The notes: a model not told the origin generated them from the letters alone. Counted from the stretch's first letter, positions 15,281-25,354 are shown. The stretch: 64,000 nt of DNA from an uncultured Eubacteriales bacterium (GCA_900551325.1 URVM01000006.1:124001-188000), one strand, 5' to 3'. Numbers and translations are program-made.

Positions 15281-17767
15281 ATGCGTATAAGTGATGGTTT
15301 GGTAAACATATCGGTAAGGGAGCTTGTAGAGTTTGTGCTAAGGTCAGGTAGTATATTTGCATCTTTTGTAAGTCGTGCTCGTGCAGTGGAAGGGACTATG
15401 GCCCATAAGAAGATTCAAAATGCTATGGATGCAAATTATGAGAAGGAAGTTAAACTTGTTCATGAATATGAAGTAAGTGGGATTACTTTTATCATAGAAG
15501 GAAGAGCAGATGGTATTATTCGTGACCTTATTGCAGTGACTATAGATGAGATTAAGTCTACAAGGACAAGCCTTGATGTAATTGATGAAGATTATAATCC
15601 CCTTCACTGGGCACAAGCAAAATGCTATGCCTATTTTTATGCTACCCAAAATCATCTTAAAGATATGAATGTAAGATTGACCTATTACAATTTAGACACT
15701 AAGGAAACCAAGCATCTGATAAAGGTTTATACGTATGAGGAATTAGAAGAGTTTTTTAGTATACTAATTGAAAAGTATGCTTTATGGATTCGTTTCTATA
15801 TGGATTGGAGCGAGGAGCGAACGACTTACTTAAAAGCACTTAAGTTCCCTTTTGATGAATACAGAATAGGTCAAAGGGAATTAGCTGTTAATGTATATAA
15901 AAGTATTACAGGTGGAAATAAGCTTTATGTCAATGCACCTACAGGTATAGGTAAGACTATATCTACTTTATTTCCTGCTTTAAAGGCTATGGGGGAAGGT
16001 CATGTAGGTAAGATTTTTTATCTTACAGCTAAGACTATTACAAGGACAGTAGCCGAAAAGAGTATACAAATGATTTATGATCAAGGAACAAGAGTAAAAG
16101 CAATTACTTTAACAGCCAAGGATAAAATTTGCTTCTTAGATGAAAGAAGTTGTCATCCAGACTTCTGTTCTTATGCAGACGGACATTTTGATAGGGTAGA
16201 TGAAGCAGTTTATGATGCCATTACTCATACCGATTTATTTACAAGGGAAGTTATTGAAGAATATGCAAAGAAGTATAGGGTATGCCCTTTTGAACTTTCT
16301 TTAGATTTAGCTATCTATGCAGACGTAGTTATATGTGACTACAATTATATTTTTGACCCTACAGTGGCACTTAAGCGTTTCTTAGATCAAAGGGACTTTG
16401 TCATACTTGTAGATGAAGCACATAACTTAGTGGATAGAGCACGTGAAATGTACTCAGAAAGTATGTCTAAAGCCCAACTTTTAAGTGTAAAAAGGTCTAT
16501 TAGTAAACAGTATCCTACAATTGCTAAAGAAATAGGAAAGTTAAATGAGTACTTACTTAGTATAAGGAAAGATTATATAGATTTAACAGGGAGTATGATT
16601 AGTAAAGAAGCACCTACAAAGTTTAATCGTATGGTAAGAAGTTTTATAAATGAATGTGATAAGAAACTTCAAAAAGGGGCTATGCATAAGTTACCACAAG
16701 ATTTATTAGAACTTTATTTTAGGGGTTATAATTTTAATAAAATCTGTGAGTTCTTTGATGAACGGTATATTACTTATGGAGACCAAGTAGAAGGAGATTT
16801 AATACTAAAACTCTTTTGTATGGATCCTTCTTATCTTATAGAGAATATGATTAGTACTTGTAAAAGTGTTATATTTTTTTCAGCTACCCTGATGCCAATT
16901 GATTATTATAAGTATATGTTAGGTGGAGAAGGGGAAAGGGCTATTGCACTACCTTCACCATTTGATACAAAACATGCACTGAAGCTTATAGCAACAGATG
17001 TATCTACAAGATATCAACATAGACAAAAGAGCTATAAGAAAATTTGTGAGTACATTATAAAAGTAAGTAAACAAAAAGTTGGAAACTATATGGTGTTTTT
17101 CCCTTCTTATAAATATATGAAAGATGTTTATAGCTATTATGAGCAATATAAAGCAGACATTCAGAAATATAGAGTAGATATTCAAGGAAGAAAAAATGCA
17201 ATTAGTTTAGAAGATATAAATGAAGAACAAGGATATAAAGTATCAATTGAGGACGTAGGCCAAAGCGTAGTACAACAAAATATAGGTAAAGAACCAGATA
17301 TCTTCATGCAAGATAGTAATATGGATGAAGAGGCAAGAGAGAGCTTTCTTGCTAGGTTCGAACCCAATCCCACAACAACTAAAATAGGATTTTGTGTATT
17401 AGGTGGGATTTTCTCAGAGGGAATAGACCTTACCGAAGATCGTTTAATAGGTGTTGTAGTTGTAAGTGTAGGGTTACCGCAGATAGGCCTTGAGAAGGAT
17501 TTGATTAAGTATCATTTTGAGGAAAAAGATAAAGAGGGATATCACTATGCCTATACTTATCCAGGCATGAATAAAGTACTTCAAGCAATAGGACGTCTTA
17601 TTCGGACCAAAAGAGATAAAGGGATTATTTTGATGATAGATGATCGTTTTAATACACCTTTATACAGTAGTTTAATGCCCCCAGAATATGAAGATAGATG
17701 GTGTACTACACTTAGTCACATAGAAAATCAAGTGGCAAAATTTTGGGAAGAAAGTGACGCAAAATAA
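15281..17767 (+). CDS. DinG/XPD-type Fe-S helicase with N-terminal PD-(D/E)XK-like domain
   Basis: The 828-residue protein opens with a Cas4-like nuclease-type region (GRADGII at about 77, DEIKST near 90, HWAQAKCYAY). A superfamily 2 helicase of the Rad3/XPD/DinG group follows. It has Walker A APTGIGKT near 220-227, four cysteines between about 284 and 335 fitting the Fe-S cluster domain (CFLDERSCHPDFC ... VCPFE), DEAH near 378, and late motifs FSATLMP, GIFSEGIDL and QAIGRLIR. It probably unwinds damaged or structured DNA 5' to 3' in repair. ATG 15281 follows AAAGGAAAG. A full repeat ends about 95 bp upstream. Confidence 0.88.
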   Translation: MRISDGLVNISVRELVEFVLRSGSIFASFVSRARAVEGTMAHKKIQNAMDANYEKEVKLVHEYEVSGITFIIEGRADGIIRDLIAVTIDEIKSTRTSLDVIDEDYNPLHWAQAKCYAYFYATQNHLKDMNVRLTYYNLDTKETKHLIKVYTYEELEEFFSILIEKYALWIRFYMDWSEERTTYLKALKFPFDEYRIGQRELAVNVYKSITGGNKLYVNAPTGIGKTISTLFPALKAMGEGHVGKIFYLTAKTITRTVAEKSIQMIYDQGTRVKAITLTAKDKICFLDERSCHPDFCSYADGHFDRVDEAVYDAITHTDLFTREVIEEYAKKYRVCPFELSLDLAIYADVVICDYNYIFDPTVALKRFLDQRDFVILVDEAHNLVDRAREMYSESMSKAQLLSVKRSISKQYPTIAKEIGKLNEYLLSIRKDYIDLTGSMISKEAPTKFNRMVRSFINECDKKLQKGAMHKLPQDLLELYFRGYNFNKICEFFDERYITYGDQVEGDLILKLFCMDPSYLIENMISTCKSVIFFSATLMPIDYYKYMLGGEGERAIALPSPFDTKHALKLIATDVSTRYQHRQKSYKKICEYIIKVSKQKVGNYMVFFPSYKYMKDVYSYYEQYKADIQKYRVDIQGRKNAISLEDINEEQGYKVSIEDVGQSVVQQNIGKEPDIFMQDSNMDEEARESFLARFEPNPTTTKIGFCVLGGIFSEGIDLTEDRLIGVVVVSVGLPQIGLEKDLIKYHFEEKDKEGYHYAYTYPGMNKVLQAIGRLIRTKRDKGIILMIDDRFNTPLYSSLMPPEYEDRWCTTLSHIENQVAKFWEESDAK

Positions 17768-17798
17768 AAACTCCCCTTCTTATAAAATGGAGGGGAGT
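17761..17798 (-). terminator. Terminator of the minus-strand lipase-like gene
   Basis: ACTCCCCT (17770-17777) and AGGGGAGT (17791-17798) form the stem. Read on the minus strand it is followed by TTTTTATTTT. It overlaps the last codons of the minus-strand gene and lies between two convergent genes. Confidence 0.65.
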
Positions 17799-18682
17799 AA
17801 ATTAGCTGCTTGAAGAAGAAGTTCACCGTAATCAGCATTTAGTATATATTGTTGACCTTGCAGGTCTAGTGTACTTTTAAGGGGAGTACAGCTATCACCT
17901 TCTAGAGTAGGTAAACATCCCATGACTTTCCCATCGGCCCATTTGTTCAAGGAGCAAGCGGGAAATATTTCTAAAAGATCAGTAGTCTGAGCACCACGAC
18001 CACACATGAGGGTTACTTCTATAGAACGATCATAAAGCAAATAAGCAGTATCATTAAGGTCATCTAAAAAAGGGTTTTGAAACTTCATAAAATCATAAGG
18101 AATGGTAGTAGTTATATGGTTTCTTGTATAGACTAAGTAGTCTCCATAGCTTTTAGAAGGTAGAAATTCTGATAGTGCAGGGAAGTATTTAACATCTATA
18201 AATTGTAGAAATAGATTTAAATTCAATGAAATAAAATCAGGTTCATCGATGCAAGGATAAGGAAGTATACCACCGCTTAAATAGCTAAAAGGTGTTACAA
18301 AACCTGCATTTGGTGTACCAACTAGAATCAAGTGATTAATAGTATAATTATAAAAATCTGATTGTGCATAATAACGACCAATAAGTCCACCTGTACCATG
18401 GCAAATAATATTTGCTTTATTAGCACCTGTAAGCTTAAGTACTTTATGGATAAGAGGAGAGAGCACCCATCTCGAAACTTGGGTAGCGCTCTGACGCCAA
18501 TCATAAAACATAATAAAAAGATTTTTATTTAGTATATAACCTTGCTTTTCCAGTTCTTTTATAAAGCGCACACCAGTATAACGACTAGGACCAAAATGCC
18601 AAGTACCAGTATGAGGAATAATTTCAGCACCCATAGAACCAAAAAGCCCAGGAATAAAGATTACAGGTAATTTCAAAGACAC
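17780..18682 (-). CDS. LCAT/lipase-like alpha/beta hydrolase lacking the nucleophile serine
   Basis: The 300-residue protein resembles lecithin:cholesterol acyltransferase-like alpha/beta hydrolases: VIFIPGLFGSMG at the oxyanion region, YDWRQS near 60, and NHLILVGTPNAG after the elbow. The elbow, normally G-H-S-x-G-G-L, reads CHGTGGL at 94-100, so the nucleophile Ser is Gly96. Either it is a catalytically dead binding protein or the neighbouring Thr97 substitutes. No signal peptide is seen. The start is GTG with an excellent AAGGAGGTGA ribosome site. It is divergent from the asparaginase gene. Confidence 0.72.
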   Translation of the reverse strand: MSLKLPVIFIPGLFGSMGAEIIPHTGTWHFGPSRYTGVRFIKELEKQGYILNKNLFIMFYDWRQSATQVSRWVLSPLIHKVLKLTGANKANIICHGTGGLIGRYYAQSDFYNYTINHLILVGTPNAGFVTPFSYLSGGILPYPCIDEPDFISLNLNLFLQFIDVKYFPALSEFLPSKSYGDYLVYTRNHITTTIPYDFMKFQNPFLDDLNDTAYLLYDRSIEVTLMCGRGAQTTDLLEIFPACSLNKWADGKVMGCLPTLEGDSCTPLKSTLDLQGQQYILNADYGELLLQAANLLPSIL

Positions 18683-18823
18683 ATGCTCACCTCCTTGGAG
18701 AATTCTAACATAAAAAGTCTATTTATATATTTTATGCAGGAAAAAAGAGTGGGTGATAAAATCCTTGAAATGAACAGGAATTATAGCTATTATGAAGTAA
18801 GTAAAACAACAAGGGGTGACTTT

Positions 18824-19816
18824 ATGCATAAACCAAAGGTATGTATTATTTTTACAGGTGGCACAATTTCAATGACAGTAGATGATACAATAGGAGCTGC
18901 AATTCCTACTTTATCTGGTGAGCAGATTTTATCTATGGTGTCGAATATCGACAAATTAGCAGATATAGAAGTGGTTAACTTTTGTGAAATTCCAGGACCA
19001 CATATGACCTTTAACAAACTGTTAGAACTTAAAAATTTAATTAAAAAAACTTTAGATAGACAAGATATTACAGGCGTTATTGTAACTCATGGAACAGATA
19101 CTCTAGAAGAGACTGCATATTTTTTAGATTTAACTATTAGACATCATAAGCCTGTTGTTGTTGTAGGTGCTATGCGTAATAGTTCAGAACTTGGATATGA
19201 TGGATCTAGTAATTTAGCAGCGGCAGTATGTACAGCAATCTCGCCAAAAGCAATAGATAAAGGTGTCTTGGTTGTTCTTAACAATGAGGTAAATATTGCA
19301 TCAGAAGTAACAAAGACAAATACACTTTCTCTTAATACTTTCCAATCACCTTATGGACCACTAGGCATTATAGATACAAATGATCTTATTGTTTACCGGG
19401 ACCTTGCATTTAGACAACATATTGATACAGATCATATTGAACGTCGTGTAGACTTAATTAAGGCAGTATTAGATATGGATGATCGTTTTGTAAGATTGGC
19501 AGTAGATGCAGGAGCAAAAGGTATTATAATAGAGGCAATGGGTAGAGGAAATTTACCACTTAAAATGCTTGAAGGTGTAAAGTATGCACTTTCAAAAGAT
19601 GTAGTAGTTGTTATTGTATCAAGATGTAGTTCAGGGCGTGTTTTTGAGTCCTATGGATATGAAGGTGGCGGTAAAGAATTATCTGACTTAGGTGCTATCA
19701 TGGGAGGAGAAATGCGTGGACCTAAAGCACGTATTAAGCTTATGTTAGGCTTAGGAAAAACTAAAGATTTAAATCAAATTAAAAAGCTTTTTAGAGAAGA
19801 GAGTTATGTTCTGTAA
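18824..19816 (+). CDS. ansA: Type I L-asparaginase
   Basis: ATG 18824 is preceded by AAGGGGTGAC and gives 330 residues, the usual length; the longer open frame from 18683 lacks a ribosome site. TGGTIS at 11-16 and THGTDT at about 88-93 supply the two catalytic threonines and the Asp and Lys network. GAMR, GYDGSSNL and SRCSSGRV are further family blocks. It has no signal peptide, so it should hydrolyse asparagine to aspartate and ammonia in the cytoplasm. It stands alone between a divergent lipase-like gene and a bidirectional terminator. Confidence 0.92.
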   Translation: MHKPKVCIIFTGGTISMTVDDTIGAAIPTLSGEQILSMVSNIDKLADIEVVNFCEIPGPHMTFNKLLELKNLIKKTLDRQDITGVIVTHGTDTLEETAYFLDLTIRHHKPVVVVGAMRNSSELGYDGSSNLAAAVCTAISPKAIDKGVLVVLNNEVNIASEVTKTNTLSLNTFQSPYGPLGIIDTNDLIVYRDLAFRQHIDTDHIERRVDLIKAVLDMDDRFVRLAVDAGAKGIIIEAMGRGNLPLKMLEGVKYALSKDVVVVIVSRCSSGRVFESYGYEGGGKELSDLGAIMGGEMRGPKARIKLMLGLGKTKDLNQIKKLFREESYVL

Positions 19817-19876
19817 TATTGTTATTAAGGTAAAGTAATATAATAGGATGATCTAATAGAAGTATAGAATAAAATA

Positions 19877-19915
19877 TAATAAAGGAGGTGACACAAGGTG
19901 TCACCTCCTTTATTA
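19877..19915. terminator. Bidirectional terminator between convergent genes
   Basis: An 18-bp perfect stem (AATAAAGGAGGTGACAC and its complement) with a 3-nt loop has A/T flanks suited to both directions. It separates asparaginase from the SLH/YcdB-like gene. Confidence 0.9.
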
Positions 19916-19924
19916 CATTGAGAT

Positions 19925-21961
19925 TTATTGACCTATACGTTTCATGTTGTAAATCCACTGGGCTGCTTCTGCACGAGTAAGGCCTTGTGAACTATTAAAA
20001 GATAACTTAGGGTTTTGTTCTAATATACCAAGTCCGTAGGCGAGGGCAATGTAGCCTATTTCATCATCTTTTACAGAGTCAGCATAAGGATAGGTGTAGA
20101 TAGAAGAAAGTTTAGCTACTTCATGATAGTTTAAGTAGCTTATAAGAAGTTGTAGAGCACGTATGCGAGTTAGTGGGGTAGTAGCCTTAAAATTTTTAGA
20201 GTCAATGAAAGGTAGTGAGGAGGCATACTGATAAATTCTAGCTATTGGTTCTTCAGGGTACCCATAGAGTAAACGAAGAAAATCACCTTCTGTAATAATT
20301 TCATCAGGCCTAAAGGTAGCCCCAGGAAGATAAATATTACTATTTAAAAGAGTAAGTACAATAGGCTCGCACCAGTGGCCAGCTAAATCTGAGTAATAAC
20401 TTGGTGTAAGGATAGTTTCTATAGGTGTGCCGTCCATAGGGTTAATTTCATATCCAGTTTTAGGATCAAATCCAGCATTTGTTGTATCCATGCAATAAAC
20501 AAGTACCCGTTCATTCTTACTTTTTTGTGAATAGTAAAGTTTGAAGTTTAGTTCCTTGAAAATACTTGTAAGAATAGGTTTGGCATAATTAGGTTTTAGA
20601 TATGAATCAATAGATTCAAATGAAAGGTCTTGGGTCCAAACCTTAGAGTAATTAGTAATCTCACCTAAACGTGCATTATAATTTATATAAAATCCTTCTC
20701 CGTTCACTGCCATATTATTTACAAATCTTCTATACGTACAAGAATAATCTATAGTGTTATATGAAGACACAGATTCAAATTGGGTAGAACTTAATTTATT
20801 AGGTTGTAACTTCTTAAGAAGAGCATAACTGGTAGACTTGGCTGCATCAGAGGCATCTATAGTTAACTTTTCTTCTGTATAAGGTAAAGAAAGGTTATAA
20901 CTTAGAATTTCTCCAGTTTTAGCATTTACCACAAGATTTATACTTGTAAAAGATTCCTTGGCCCAATTTTCTTTACCAAAAGAAAAACTATAGTAATAAG
21001 CTTTATCCCATTTGTCATAGTATAGCCTTGTTTGGTAAGTACCATTAGGATTGATGCGACTAAAGTAGGTTTGAGCTTTTGCAAGAGCTTCTTCTTCAGA
21101 AAGTAAAATTTTAAGGTCATCTACAGCTTTTTGCTCGCTTTCAGTTAAGTTTCTAGAAGAACCATCTGATGCAGCTAAATCTTCAGTGTTTTTAGCTAAA
21201 TCCCAACGATTAGAATAAGGTGTAAAGACTTCACCTGTTGAAGCTAAGATACCTGTATAATTTTGATTGTTAAATAAATAAACAGGAAAGGAAGAAGAGG
21301 TTTTAGTTTCGTAGTCTTTATAAACTTGGTAAATAGGAGAAAGACCAATCTTTTCTAAATAAAGAGTTTTAGCAGTATTATAATCAATGGTAGGTACATG
21401 TGTAGAATAGGTGCCTTTATAAGTTGGAAAACTATTGAATTGTTCAATGACACCTGTTTGATTGTTAACAGTTATAGCAACAGTTTCATTTAAAACAGGG
21501 ATACCATGAATGTAATGATCAAAATAATAAGTAAAAGAAGTATTATTAATATGTTTATCTGGATTAAGAATAAGTTCATTCTTATAATCAGAGGCCACTT
21601 GGTTTAAGAAGGTCTGGGCATACTTTAGGCCATCGTCATAAGAAATTTTAGCAAGAGGGTTACTCTTTTCACTACGTAGATACAATTCATAACTCAAAAT
21701 TCGTCCATCAGCTTCTAATGTTGCATAAGCAGAACCTATTTCATTTTTAGGATCTTGCCAAGTGAAATAATAACGAAGTTGATTTTGGGAATCTGTCTGT
21801 GCACGATGAGTAAATTCCGAGAGTCCTTTAGGAACTTGAATAAGATCTTTAACAGCTAAAATATTAGTTTCTAATTGTGAACTAGAGGAAACGCTAGGTG
21901 TGGCATAAGTTAAACTACATGAAAGACATAAAATGAGTAAAAAAGGCAAAAGTTTTTTCAT
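19925..21961 (-). CDS. Secreted YcdB/YcdC-like protein with C-terminal SLH motifs
   Basis: The 678-residue product has a signal peptide (MKKLLPFLLILCLSCSLTYA) and two PepSY-like YcdB/YcdC regions (about 70-240 and 280-520). In these, sequences such as 'GVIEQFNSFPTYKG' and 'AKTGEILSYNLS' mark the repeated propeptide-like fold. S-layer homology segments follow at about 540-678 (SDLAGHWCEPIVLTLL, PFIDSKNF, DSVKDDEIGYIALAYGLGIL). It would be anchored to the cell wall. YcdB-type domains are thought to inhibit or chaperone peptidases; the function here is unknown. On the minus strand AGGTGA precedes ATG. Confidence 0.8.
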   Translation of the reverse strand: MKKLLPFLLILCLSCSLTYATPSVSSSSQLETNILAVKDLIQVPKGLSEFTHRAQTDSQNQLRYYFTWQDPKNEIGSAYATLEADGRILSYELYLRSEKSNPLAKISYDDGLKYAQTFLNQVASDYKNELILNPDKHINNTSFTYYFDHYIHGIPVLNETVAITVNNQTGVIEQFNSFPTYKGTYSTHVPTIDYNTAKTLYLEKIGLSPIYQVYKDYETKTSSSFPVYLFNNQNYTGILASTGEVFTPYSNRWDLAKNTEDLAASDGSSRNLTESEQKAVDDLKILLSEEEALAKAQTYFSRINPNGTYQTRLYYDKWDKAYYYSFSFGKENWAKESFTSINLVVNAKTGEILSYNLSLPYTEEKLTIDASDAAKSTSYALLKKLQPNKLSSTQFESVSSYNTIDYSCTYRRFVNNMAVNGEGFYINYNARLGEITNYSKVWTQDLSFESIDSYLKPNYAKPILTSIFKELNFKLYYSQKSKNERVLVYCMDTTNAGFDPKTGYEINPMDGTPIETILTPSYYSDLAGHWCEPIVLTLLNSNIYLPGATFRPDEIITEGDFLRLLYGYPEEPIARIYQYASSLPFIDSKNFKATTPLTRIRALQLLISYLNYHEVAKLSSIYTYPYADSVKDDEIGYIALAYGLGILEQNPKLSFNSSQGLTRAEAAQWIYNMKRIGQ

Positions 21962-22148
21962 AGGTTCACCTCATAAGATAGTAATTAAATCTAACTTAAT
22001 TATAGAGGAAAAGGAATAAAAAGGATATTAAATTATAGTTACAATAAAATGAATTATAAATAGTAAGATAAAATATAAAACATAGTACACCTTTTTAATA
22101 TAAATTGAGCTAAAATAGTAGATATAAAGTTACAGGAAGGAAATAAAT

Positions 22149-22583
22149 ATGAAAATACTAATCGATGGGGATGGCTGTCCAGTAGTTGATTTAACCATAA
22201 AGATAGGAAAAGAATTTAGTAAAGAGGTCATTATATTTTGTGATACCACTCATATGATTGAGAAAGAGGGAGCACAAACTGTACTTATTCAAAAGGGAAT
22301 GGATGCAGTTGATTTTGTTATTGCTAATAAAGTAGCAAAAGGAGATATTGTAGTTACACAAGATTATGGTTTAGCTACTATGATCTTGGCTAAAAGGGCT
22401 TTTGCACTCAATCAAAATGGTCTTATTTATACAGAGGATAATATTGATGAACTACTTTTTAGAAGGCATGTCTCTAAAGTTGTAAGAAAATCAGGTGGGA
22501 GAACAAAAGGGCCTAAAAAAAGATCTATTGAAGATGATGAAAGGTTTGAAAGAAGTTTAAGAAAATTATGTAGCAATACATGA
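22149..22583 (+). CDS. yqxD: YaiI/YqxD family protein (DUF188)
   Basis: The 144-residue protein shows the family pattern from end to end: ILIDGDGCPV at the start, FCDTTH, GMDAVDFVIAN, GDIVVTQDYGLA in the middle and GGRTKGPKK near the end. The conserved aspartates (DGD, D near 73, QDYGLA) resemble a PIN-like nuclease fold, but no activity is established for the family. ATG follows AGGAAGGA. It is probably a stand-alone cytoplasmic protein. Confidence 0.92.
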   Translation: MKILIDGDGCPVVDLTIKIGKEFSKEVIIFCDTTHMIEKEGAQTVLIQKGMDAVDFVIANKVAKGDIVVTQDYGLATMILAKRAFALNQNGLIYTEDNIDELLFRRHVSKVVRKSGGRTKGPKKRSIEDDERFERSLRKLCSNT

Positions 22584-22686
22584 CCTAATAAGAAATTGTT
22601 TATACTAATATTTAGTATTTATGGAAAGGCTAACTAAAATAGATAGACATTAAAATGAACTAGAAAGTGCTAAAAGGAGATTTAAC

Positions 22687-23316
22687 ATGAGTGCAGTATT
22701 AGGACCAATTCATTATTGGTTATATAATAAAATAGAATTGCAAGAAGCTTTAATCGAAGAACTTTTAAGATGGGCCAATGAAAAGGGTGGAGAAATAGAA
22801 GAACTAAGAGAAGAAAGCTATAAACTTTATGGAACACCTGTAAGGGGAAAATTAGAAGAATATATAGATGCTAGCAATATTCATGGATGGTTACAAGATA
22901 GGTTAATAAGTGTGGAGCATCGTCTAGCTTATATATTCACTCATTTATTAGATGATAAGTATATTACAATAGAAGAAGCTAAAAGTATTTTTAATGAACA
23001 AGGTATTAAAACGGCAAAAAAAATAAAGGTATATGCTTTAGATGAAAAGATAGATGTAAGAGAAGTATATAAGAAAATTTTTGATTGCTTACCAGAAGGT
23101 ATGCCTTGTGATAGGGTAAATGAAGTCATACGAGAGACGGAAGAAGAAGTAGTATGGAAGATGACTAAATGTGTACATGAAGAGTATTGGAAGGAAGTAG
23201 GTGGAGATATTATTTATTATTATATGTTAAGACGTGCTTGGATACAGGGATTCTTAAAGAATAGTGGCTTACAATACGAAGAGATACAAAAACATACATT
23301 TACTATTAGACGCTAA
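22687..23316 (+). CDS. Uncharacterised mainly helical protein
   Basis: I do not recognise this 209-residue protein by function. It begins SAVLGPIHYWLYNKIELQEALIEELL, is rich in charged residues and predicted helix, and has no signal peptide or membrane segment. Conserved-looking His, Cys and Trp residues occur in GPIHYW, NIHGWLQ, LPEGMPCD and TKCVHEEYW, which could form a metal or cofactor site; that is a guess. AAGGAG precedes ATG. A small cupin gene follows 115 bp downstream, possibly in the same transcript. Confidence 0.65.
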   Translation: MSAVLGPIHYWLYNKIELQEALIEELLRWANEKGGEIEELREESYKLYGTPVRGKLEEYIDASNIHGWLQDRLISVEHRLAYIFTHLLDDKYITIEEAKSIFNEQGIKTAKKIKVYALDEKIDVREVYKKIFDCLPEGMPCDRVNEVIRETEEEVVWKMTKCVHEEYWKEVGGDIIYYYMLRRAWIQGFLKNSGLQYEEIQKHTFTIRR

Positions 23317-23431
23317 TGAACATTGTTCAAATGAGTTTTAATAAATATAAAGGATAGTTAGAATAAAAATGGGATATATAGACAGAATAGGAAGTGAATA
23401 AATAATTATAGTGTAAGAAAGGTTTATTAAT

Positions 23432-23719
23432 ATGGAAATTATACATGTGAATGATGTAAAAGAAAAAACAATCTTAACAGAAAATGAAAGTTTTAAAGTA
23501 ATCTGCTATAGCTTTGATGAAGAGTCTGCTATTCCTAGACATTCTTATAGAGGATCAGGTGTTGTGCAAATTCTAAGTGGAGAAGTAGAAATGCATTTTA
23601 CAAATGGTCAAAGTTATAATTTAAGAGGTGGAGATGTATTTCCTTTTGATGCAAGGGAAGAACACTATGTTATTGCAGGAGAGGGAAGTAAAGTTTTATA
23701 TACTGTTCAACAAAACTAA
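23432..23719 (+). CDS. Small single-domain cupin protein
   Basis: The 95-residue protein is one cupin barrel: SAIPRHSYRGSGVVQILSGEVEMHF as motif 1 and GGDVFPFDAREEHYVIA as motif 2. His at about 37 and the His of EEHYV are potential metal ligands. The usual second His of motif 1 (HxH) is replaced, so metal binding is uncertain. The cytoplasmic function is unknown. The ribosome site is AAAGG. Confidence 0.8.
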   Translation: MEIIHVNDVKEKTILTENESFKVICYSFDEESAIPRHSYRGSGVVQILSGEVEMHFTNGQSYNLRGGDVFPFDAREEHYVIAGEGSKVLYTVQQN

Positions 23720-23749
23720 GTAGATAATAATGCTTTTGCACTTATAAGT

Positions 23750-23780
23750 GGAATAGGAAGAAGTGTTGTCCTCATATACT
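23750..23780 (+). promoter_or_regulatory. Candidate sigma-E (sporulation) promoter of spoVB
   Basis: GGAATAGG (23750-23757) and CATATACT (23773-23780) are 15 bp apart, resembling the mother-cell sigma-E consensus (about KMATATT, 14-15 bp, CATACANT). Similar boxes precede the CotS-like and SipL-like genes. Confidence 0.4.
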
Positions 23781-23809
23781 ATATGGAATAGGACAAGGCA
23801 GGTGAAAAA

Positions 23810-25354
23810 ATGGAAAAGCAAGGGTTGGCCTTAAGTGCTTTCATTTCTACTATTGGTTCACTTATAACAAAGGCACTGGGCATTATTTCTACTATTTATA
23901 TATCGAACAAGATTGGTCCTGAAGGTGTAGGGCTTTATCAACTTACAATGACTGTATACATTATGGCCTATGTGATTGCTTCAGCAGGTATGAGTACATC
24001 TGTTTCTAAGATGGTAGCTGAAGAAAGAGGGTATGGTAATGGAAAAGGTATTAGAAGAGTTATGGCTATCTTTTTTACTATAAGTATTATAGCCAGTATA
24101 ACTATCACATTAGGAGTCTTTACCTTTGCAAATATAATAGGAACAAAACTTATTAATGACAGTAGGACAGTACTGGGACTTCGAATTCTATCTTTAAGTA
24201 TCCCGTTTATGACAGTATCTAGCTGCATTAAGGGATACTTTTATGCAGTGAAAAAGATGATCAAACCTGTAAGCTCAGATGTAATGGAACAAATAGTAAA
24301 AGTAATTTTAGTTATTATATTTCTACAAATATGGGGAGGAGACAATATTGTTTATGCCTGTGCAGCTATTGGACTTAGCATGACACTAGGAGAAGTATTC
24401 TCTTTTACCTATATGGTAATGTTGTATATAACTGATGGAGATAGAAGGATGATGAAGGGGGCAAGAGAGGGAAAAAGTAAGGGTATGTTAATGAATATTC
24501 TCAAGCTTCTTTTACCTATTACTTTAACTGCGTATATTAGCTCAGTCATTACTCTTTTACAAAATGTTTTAATTCCGATAGGCTTTAGAAAGTCGGGTTT
24601 AACGTCTATAGAATCTATAAGTATGTACGGAATGATTCAAGGAATGGTCTTTCCTATTTTATTCTTACCAGTAGCACTTCTTACCGCATGTTCCACAGTA
24701 CTTACACCAGAAATAGCAAGAGCAAAGGCAAGAAATATAAGGGGACGAGTAGAAAGCTTATCAGGTAGGTCTATACATCTTATTATGGTACTAGCTATGA
24801 TTGTCATGAGTATCTTCTTGAACTTTGGAAGAGAGCTTGGAATGCTGATTTATCATAATAAGCAAGTAGGTCAGCTATTACAACTTTTAGTTATTATCAC
24901 TCCTTTTATGTACATAGAAATTGTAATTGATGGGATTTTAAAGGGACTAGGTGAACAAAATAGTTGCCTCATTTATAGAATTATAGAATCTATTCTAAGT
25001 GTAGCCTTAATCTATTTTCTAATACCTATTAAAGGTGTAGAAGGTTTTATCATATTAAACATAGGTATTAGTATTTTAACTTCTTTCTTAAAACTTCGGA
25101 AGCTTATTGAAGTAACAGATATTCAAGTTCAATTAGTGAAATGGTTTATCCATCCTATACTAGCAGCAACAGCAGCAGGTATGAGTGCTAAAGTGATTAC
25201 AAATTATCTACTAGCTCGTACAGGAAGCTTAAATATACAAGTTATATTTGGAATCCTATTAGCATTTATTATTTATTCCATTGCTTTAACTCTTCTAGAA
25301 AATGTAACAAGAGAAGATTTAGCAGTCTTAGACATTAGAGGGAAGAGAGTATAA
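23810..25354 (+). CDS. spoVB: SpoVB-family polysaccharide/lipid flippase
   Basis: The 514-residue integral membrane protein has about fourteen hydrophobic segments and belongs to the MOP/MVF flippase superfamily, SpoVB group. In spore formers SpoVB exports lipid-linked peptidoglycan precursors for cortex synthesis in the mother cell. The start region (LSAFISTIGSLITKALGIISTIYIS) and VGLYQL are typical of the family. AGGTGA precedes ATG 23810. A sigma-E-like promoter lies 30 bp upstream, consistent with the sporulation role. Other MVF paralogs cannot be excluded by sequence inspection alone. Confidence 0.82.
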   Translation: MEKQGLALSAFISTIGSLITKALGIISTIYISNKIGPEGVGLYQLTMTVYIMAYVIASAGMSTSVSKMVAEERGYGNGKGIRRVMAIFFTISIIASITITLGVFTFANIIGTKLINDSRTVLGLRILSLSIPFMTVSSCIKGYFYAVKKMIKPVSSDVMEQIVKVILVIIFLQIWGGDNIVYACAAIGLSMTLGEVFSFTYMVMLYITDGDRRMMKGAREGKSKGMLMNILKLLLPITLTAYISSVITLLQNVLIPIGFRKSGLTSIESISMYGMIQGMVFPILFLPVALLTACSTVLTPEIARAKARNIRGRVESLSGRSIHLIMVLAMIVMSIFLNFGRELGMLIYHNKQVGQLLQLLVIITPFMYIEIVIDGILKGLGEQNSCLIYRIIESILSVALIYFLIPIKGVEGFIILNIGISILTSFLKLRKLIEVTDIQVQLVKWFIHPILAATAAGMSAKVITNYLLARTGSLNIQVIFGILLAFIIYSIALTLLENVTREDLAVLDIRGKRV

